The notes beneath the pieces were generated by a model. The model was not told where the DNA came from. It saw nothing but the letters and a program-made list of their open reading frames with translations, and searched no databases. DNA of 5,599 nt from assembly GCA_020354275.1 (NCBI GenBank), contig CP070645.1, positions 1,721,617 through 1,727,215 of the forward strand, read 5' to 3'. Position 1 is the first letter of the stretch. The number at the start of each line of letters is the position of its first letter. This DNA is from Dehalococcoidales bacterium. Lineage in GTDB: Bacteria; Chloroflexota; Dehalococcoidia; Dehalococcoidales; UBA2162. This document shows positions 5,320-5,599 of this stretch, one piece after another. The position numbers were made by a program, and so were the translations under genes.

Positions 5320-5367
5320 CTGCCCAAGGCGAGAACTCCCTTACCGCCTTCCTCCACGCCTGGGCAG
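5320..5367. other. long-loop stem between convergent lysE-type gene and secF
   Basis: CTGCCCAAGGCG (5320-5331) can pair with CGCCTGGGCAG (5357-5367), giving 11 pairs with one bulged A and a 25-nt loop. It straddles the secF stop codon. There is no U-tract on either strand, so it is at most a weak candidate for terminating one or both convergent transcripts. The rest of the 61-nt gap shows nothing else. Confidence 0.25.
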
Positions 5368-5599
5368 CCACCGGAACAGCCTGGCCAACTCGCCCTTTTC
5401 CCAGGCTACCAGTAACTGGGGAGCGACACAGAGGGAGCTATAGGTACCGGTAATGACGCCGATGAGCAGCACCACGGTGAAGTTTTGAATTGACTCGCCG
5501 ACAAAGAGTTGTAACGCCAGCACCACGAATAGTGTGGTCAAGCTGGTATTCATGGAACGGCTCAGGGTCTCAACCAGGCTGTTATTGACCACCGTCCTG
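5341..5599 (-). CDS. secF: protein translocase subunit SecF, C-terminal end (5' part outside window)
   Basis: SecF works with SecD in the inner membrane to drive the late, proton-motive-force-dependent step of Sec protein export. The 85 visible residues carry the family's C-terminal signature: VVNNSLVETLSRSMNTSLTT, corresponding to the usual VNxSLxQTLxRTINTSLTT, then the transmembrane segment LFVVLALQLFVG, a short loop with FVGESIQNF, and the last helix VVLLIGVITGTYSSLCVAPQ with the near-invariant GTYSS. It ends in a basic tail WLPRRGGRR. The frame is open to the right edge. SecF is usually encoded next to secD, which would lie further right on the minus strand. It is unrelated in function to the repair cluster and marks ordinary chromosomal context. 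Confidence 0.95.
   Translation of the reverse strand, partial: RTVVNNSLVETLSRSMNTSLTTLFVVLALQLFVGESIQNFTVVLLIGVITGTYSSLCVAPQLLVAWEKGELARLFRWLPRRGGRR

Noticed and set aside
4973..5371. Minus-strand ORFs under the LysE-type gene (61, 72 and 70 codons)
   Set aside because: They run antisense to the membrane-protein frame and into the convergent gap or secF end; no recognisable domains.

Overview
The window looks like bacterial chromosome, most likely from a Chloroflexota (Dehalococcoidia-like) or related lineage. This is an inference from gene content: a bacterial NurA/HerA pair with a separate HAS-barrel protein of the kind I know from Chloroflexota and cyanobacteria, a class I methyltransferase of a family seen in Chloroflexota and Firmicutes, and a hairpin-rich C/T-biased intergenic repeat. 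No 16S gene or other decisive marker is present.

Layout. A long block on the minus strand (about 4461 down to 1) reads, in transcription order: nurA nuclease; a 255-bp gap filled by two inverted copies of a hairpin repeat; an unrecognised 193-aa protein with a very acidic tail; a 28-aa lysine-rich ORF overlapping its end; a 56-aa two-helix membrane protein; a stand-alone HAS-barrel protein; a SAM-dependent methyltransferase; and a herA-type ATPase that runs off the left edge. From the 193-aa gene to herA the spacings are from -11 to +22 nt, with several start/stop overlaps, so this part is very probably one operon. Whether nurA is co-transcribed with it across the repeat is open.

To the right, a divergent promoter region (about 4462-4667) separates nurA from a plus-strand LysE-type membrane exporter. 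The exporter converges on the 3' end of secF (minus strand, 5' part outside the window).

How the genes may work together. HerA (hexameric DNA translocase) and NurA (5'-3' nuclease) form a known DNA-end-resection machine in archaea and some bacteria. HerA normally uses its N-terminal HAS barrel to contact partners. Here a second, free-standing HAS barrel is encoded in the same cluster, together with a tiny membrane protein, a polylysine-like peptide and an acidic-tailed protein. The set could be an elaborated, possibly membrane-associated, end-processing or genome-defence complex. The accessory roles are inference. The three proteins between nurA and the HAS-barrel gene, two of them too short for ordinary ORF calling, are the most novel content.
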